A stretch of 64,000 bases of DNA from NCBI RefSeq assembly GCF_004366595.1, contig NZ_SORE01000015.1:1-64000 (forward strand). The letters are read 5' to 3'. A program made the translations under genes and the position numbers. Below are positions 62,434-64,000 of the stretch, piece by piece; position 1 is the stretch's first letter; the number at the start of each line of letters is the position of its first letter. The DNA comes from Paraburkholderia rhizosphaerae. Its GTDB lineage: Bacteria > Pseudomonadota > Gammaproteobacteria > Burkholderiales > Burkholderiaceae. The notes under the pieces are model-generated. The model was not told the DNA's origin, made no database searches, and worked only from the letters and a program-made list of their open reading frames with translations.

Positions 62434-62685
62434 CCCAAATCCTTTCGCGTCGATTCTTTTTTATACGTTCCGCCTGCGCCGCCAGTGCGAGCCGGAATCG
62501 CAAACCGTTTATAACAAAATGTACGACCCTACGTGCAGCTTTGTATGCGGAATCTGCGGCTCGTCGGCAGATTCGCCTGCGACCCTGTCGGCGCGCTTTC
62601 AACGTCACGCGCTACGCACACATCAGCTTCACTGCTTTCACCGCAGACTCAATCACAACCGCGCTGTGCTGCGCAGCCACGACGG

Positions 62686-63837
62686 TCACACGGCGCGGAC
62701 TTCGATAACCTTTGCCGCCTTCCCCATACGTTCAGCAAGCCGCGTGCGGTCTTTCACCGCACCGGCCAGCTGGCCGCAGGCAGCGTCGATGTCGTCGCCG
62801 CGTGTTTTGCGCACCGTTGTGACGACCCCTGCGTCGATCAACACGTGCGCGAACCGCTTGATCTGTTCCTGTTTCGAGCGAATCAGCCCGGATTCGGGGA
62901 ACGGATTGAACGGAATCAGATTGAATTTGCACGGCACGTCGCGCGTCAGCGCGAGTAGTTCGCGCGCCTGTGCCTCGCTGTCGTTGACGCCGTCCAGCAT
63001 GCAATATTCGAAAGTAATGAAATCGCGCGGAGCGACTTTCAGATACCGCTGACATGCCGCCATCAACTCGCGCAGCGGATACTTTTTGTTCAGCGGCACC
63101 AGGCCGTCGCGCAGATCGTCGGTCGGCGCATGCAGCGACACCGCGAGCGCAACCGGCAAATCGGCGCCCAGGCGGTCCATCATCGGCACGACGCCGGACG
63201 TGGACAACGTCACGCGCCGCCGCGACAACCCGTACGCATTGTCGTCCAGCATCAGACGCATCGCGGGAACCACGGCGTCGTAGTTCAGAAGCGGCTCGCC
63301 CATGCCCATCATCACGACATTCGTGACAACCCGCTCGCCCTTGCCGTCACCGCCCGTCGCGCGCCCACCGTCGACACCGAGCGACGCGCGCAGCGCAAAT
63401 TCGGCCATACGCAACTGGCCGATAATTTCGCCAATAGACAAATTACGTGAGAAACCCTGCTTGCCGGTCGAGCAGAACCGGCAGTTCACCGCACAACCCG
63501 CCTGCGACGACACGCACAGCGTGCCGCGCCCTTCTTCTGGAATGAACACGGTTTCAACGGCGTTGCCGTTGCCGACGTCGATCAGCCACTTGCGTGTGCC
63601 GTCGGCGGAAATATGGTCGCTGACGATACCGGGCATCGTGATCGACGCGCGGCTTTTCAGCTTTTCGCGCAGCGACTTCGCGAGATCGGTCATTCCGTCG
63701 AAGTCGGCCGCGTTGTACTGGTGAATCCAGCGCTGCAACTGCTTGGCGCGAAACGGCTTCTCGCCGAGGCTGCCGCAATATGCGACAAGGCCTTCGGCGT
63801 CGAGATCGAGAAGGTTGACGGTGGGACTGCTCGTCAT
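62686..63837 (-). CDS. rlmN: Dual-specificity RNA methyltransferase RlmN
   Basis: From MTSSPTVNLLDLDAEGLVAY the radical SAM enzyme has 383 residues. CAVNCRFCSTGKQGF is the CxxxCxxC cluster motif, the catalytic Cys pair is completed by TFEYCMLDGVND and DIDAACGQL near the C-terminus, and GMGEPLLNYD is a family block. It methylates C2 of A2503 in 23S rRNA and A37 of some tRNAs. An in-frame ATG at 63852 adds five residues. About 100 bases separate it from ndk. Confidence 0.96.
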   Translation of the reverse strand: MTSSPTVNLLDLDAEGLVAYCGSLGEKPFRAKQLQRWIHQYNAADFDGMTDLAKSLREKLKSRASITMPGIVSDHISADGTRKWLIDVGNGNAVETVFIPEEGRGTLCVSSQAGCAVNCRFCSTGKQGFSRNLSIGEIIGQLRMAEFALRASLGVDGGRATGGDGKGERVVTNVVMMGMGEPLLNYDAVVPAMRLMLDDNAYGLSRRRVTLSTSGVVPMMDRLGADLPVALAVSLHAPTDDLRDGLVPLNKKYPLRELMAACQRYLKVAPRDFITFEYCMLDGVNDSEAQARELLALTRDVPCKFNLIPFNPFPESGLIRSKQEQIKRFAHVLIDAGVVTTVRKTRGDDIDAACGQLAGAVKDRTRLAERMGKAAKVIEVRAV

Positions 63838-63941
63838 ATCGAATCCTGCCATTCAGTGCGAGACCGCGTTCATGCAACAAGCTGCATGAACGCTTCTGCG
63901 TATCGCGCCCGCTCCTGCTGCTTTGTTCCTACATTACGCGC

Positions 63942-64000
63942 TTAGCGCGAGTAAACGTTGACTTCCGGGAAGAAAAACGCGATTTCGACACGCGCCGTTT
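63942..64000 (-). CDS. ndk: Nucleoside diphosphate kinase, C-terminus only (cut by window end)
   Basis: The minus strand at the window end reads TARVEIAFFFPEVNVYSR and a TAA at 63942-63944. This ending matches betaproteobacterial Ndk (VEIAFFF...YSR type). The position before rlmN is the usual one for ndk. Only 19 codons lie in the window. The enzyme balances NTP pools. Confidence 0.8.
   Translation of the reverse strand, partial: TARVEIAFFFPEVNVYSR

Overview
The window is a 64 kb piece of a G+C-rich betaproteobacterial chromosome. Gene content, gene order and protein signatures point to Burkholderiaceae, most likely Paraburkholderia or Burkholderia. Telling features are the ndk-rlmN-rodZ-ispG-hisS-yfgM-bamB-der-hfq-hflX-hflK-hflC-hisZ-purA run, a separate hisZ beside hisS, and the cysS/glycosylase/accA/tilS/lysC group. 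Almost everything is core housekeeping. I see no insertion sequence, CRISPR array, rRNA operon, integrase or complete prophage.

Layout. 1-1.7 kb: the tail of an unidentified gene, a DUF1223 secreted protein, a decayed cytochrome-like pseudogene and tRNA-Ala(GGC). 1.7-5.5 kb: gltX, a patatin-type lipoprotein and an NlpC/P60 cell-wall peptidase. 5.6-11.4 kb: a yejABEF peptide importer. 11.7-13 kb: fabI and a small Gly/His-rich secreted protein. 13.5-15.1 kb: an accessory patch of visibly lower G+C next to tRNA-Ser(GCT). It holds a PAAR protein, a frameshifted C-terminal remnant of a peptidoglycan amidase and a small membrane-anchored protein in the position of an immunity protein. 15.2-22.4 kb (minus strand): lysC, tilS, accA, an AlkA-type glycosylase with a histone-H1-like tail, and cysS. 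22.7-26.1 kb (plus): a TPR protein, two cyclophilins and lpxH. 26.2-28.4 kb (minus): cysE and trmJ. 28.8-35.2 kb (plus): suhB, lplT, mutS and a metallophosphoesterase-like exported protein. 35.2-41.8 kb: slyD, the ribosomal oxygenase ycfD/roxA, an Ala-rich lipoprotein, a DinG-family helicase, a DUF465 protein and a repetitive Gln-rich exported protein. 42-46.5 kb: tex and kup, convergent. 46.8-64 kb: one long minus-strand block from ndk (cut by the window edge) down to a phosphoribosyltransferase.

How the genes fit together. The last block combines cell-envelope assembly (bamB, rodZ), isoprenoid synthesis (ispG), translation and ribosome maintenance (hisS, rlmN, der, hflX), RNA regulation (hfq), membrane proteolysis control (hflK/hflC), histidine biosynthesis control (hisZ) and purine metabolism (purA, the phosphoribosyltransferase, ndk). 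The most unusual region is the 13.5-14.6 kb patch, which I read as a decaying type VI secretion effector/immunity cassette. Other oddities are the degraded CXXCH gene near 1.3 kb, the glycosylase fused to a basic tail, a secreted protein built of 28-residue repeats, and hairpins between der and bamB. Start codons were chosen by ribosome-binding-site and domain logic; where this is uncertain the entry says so.
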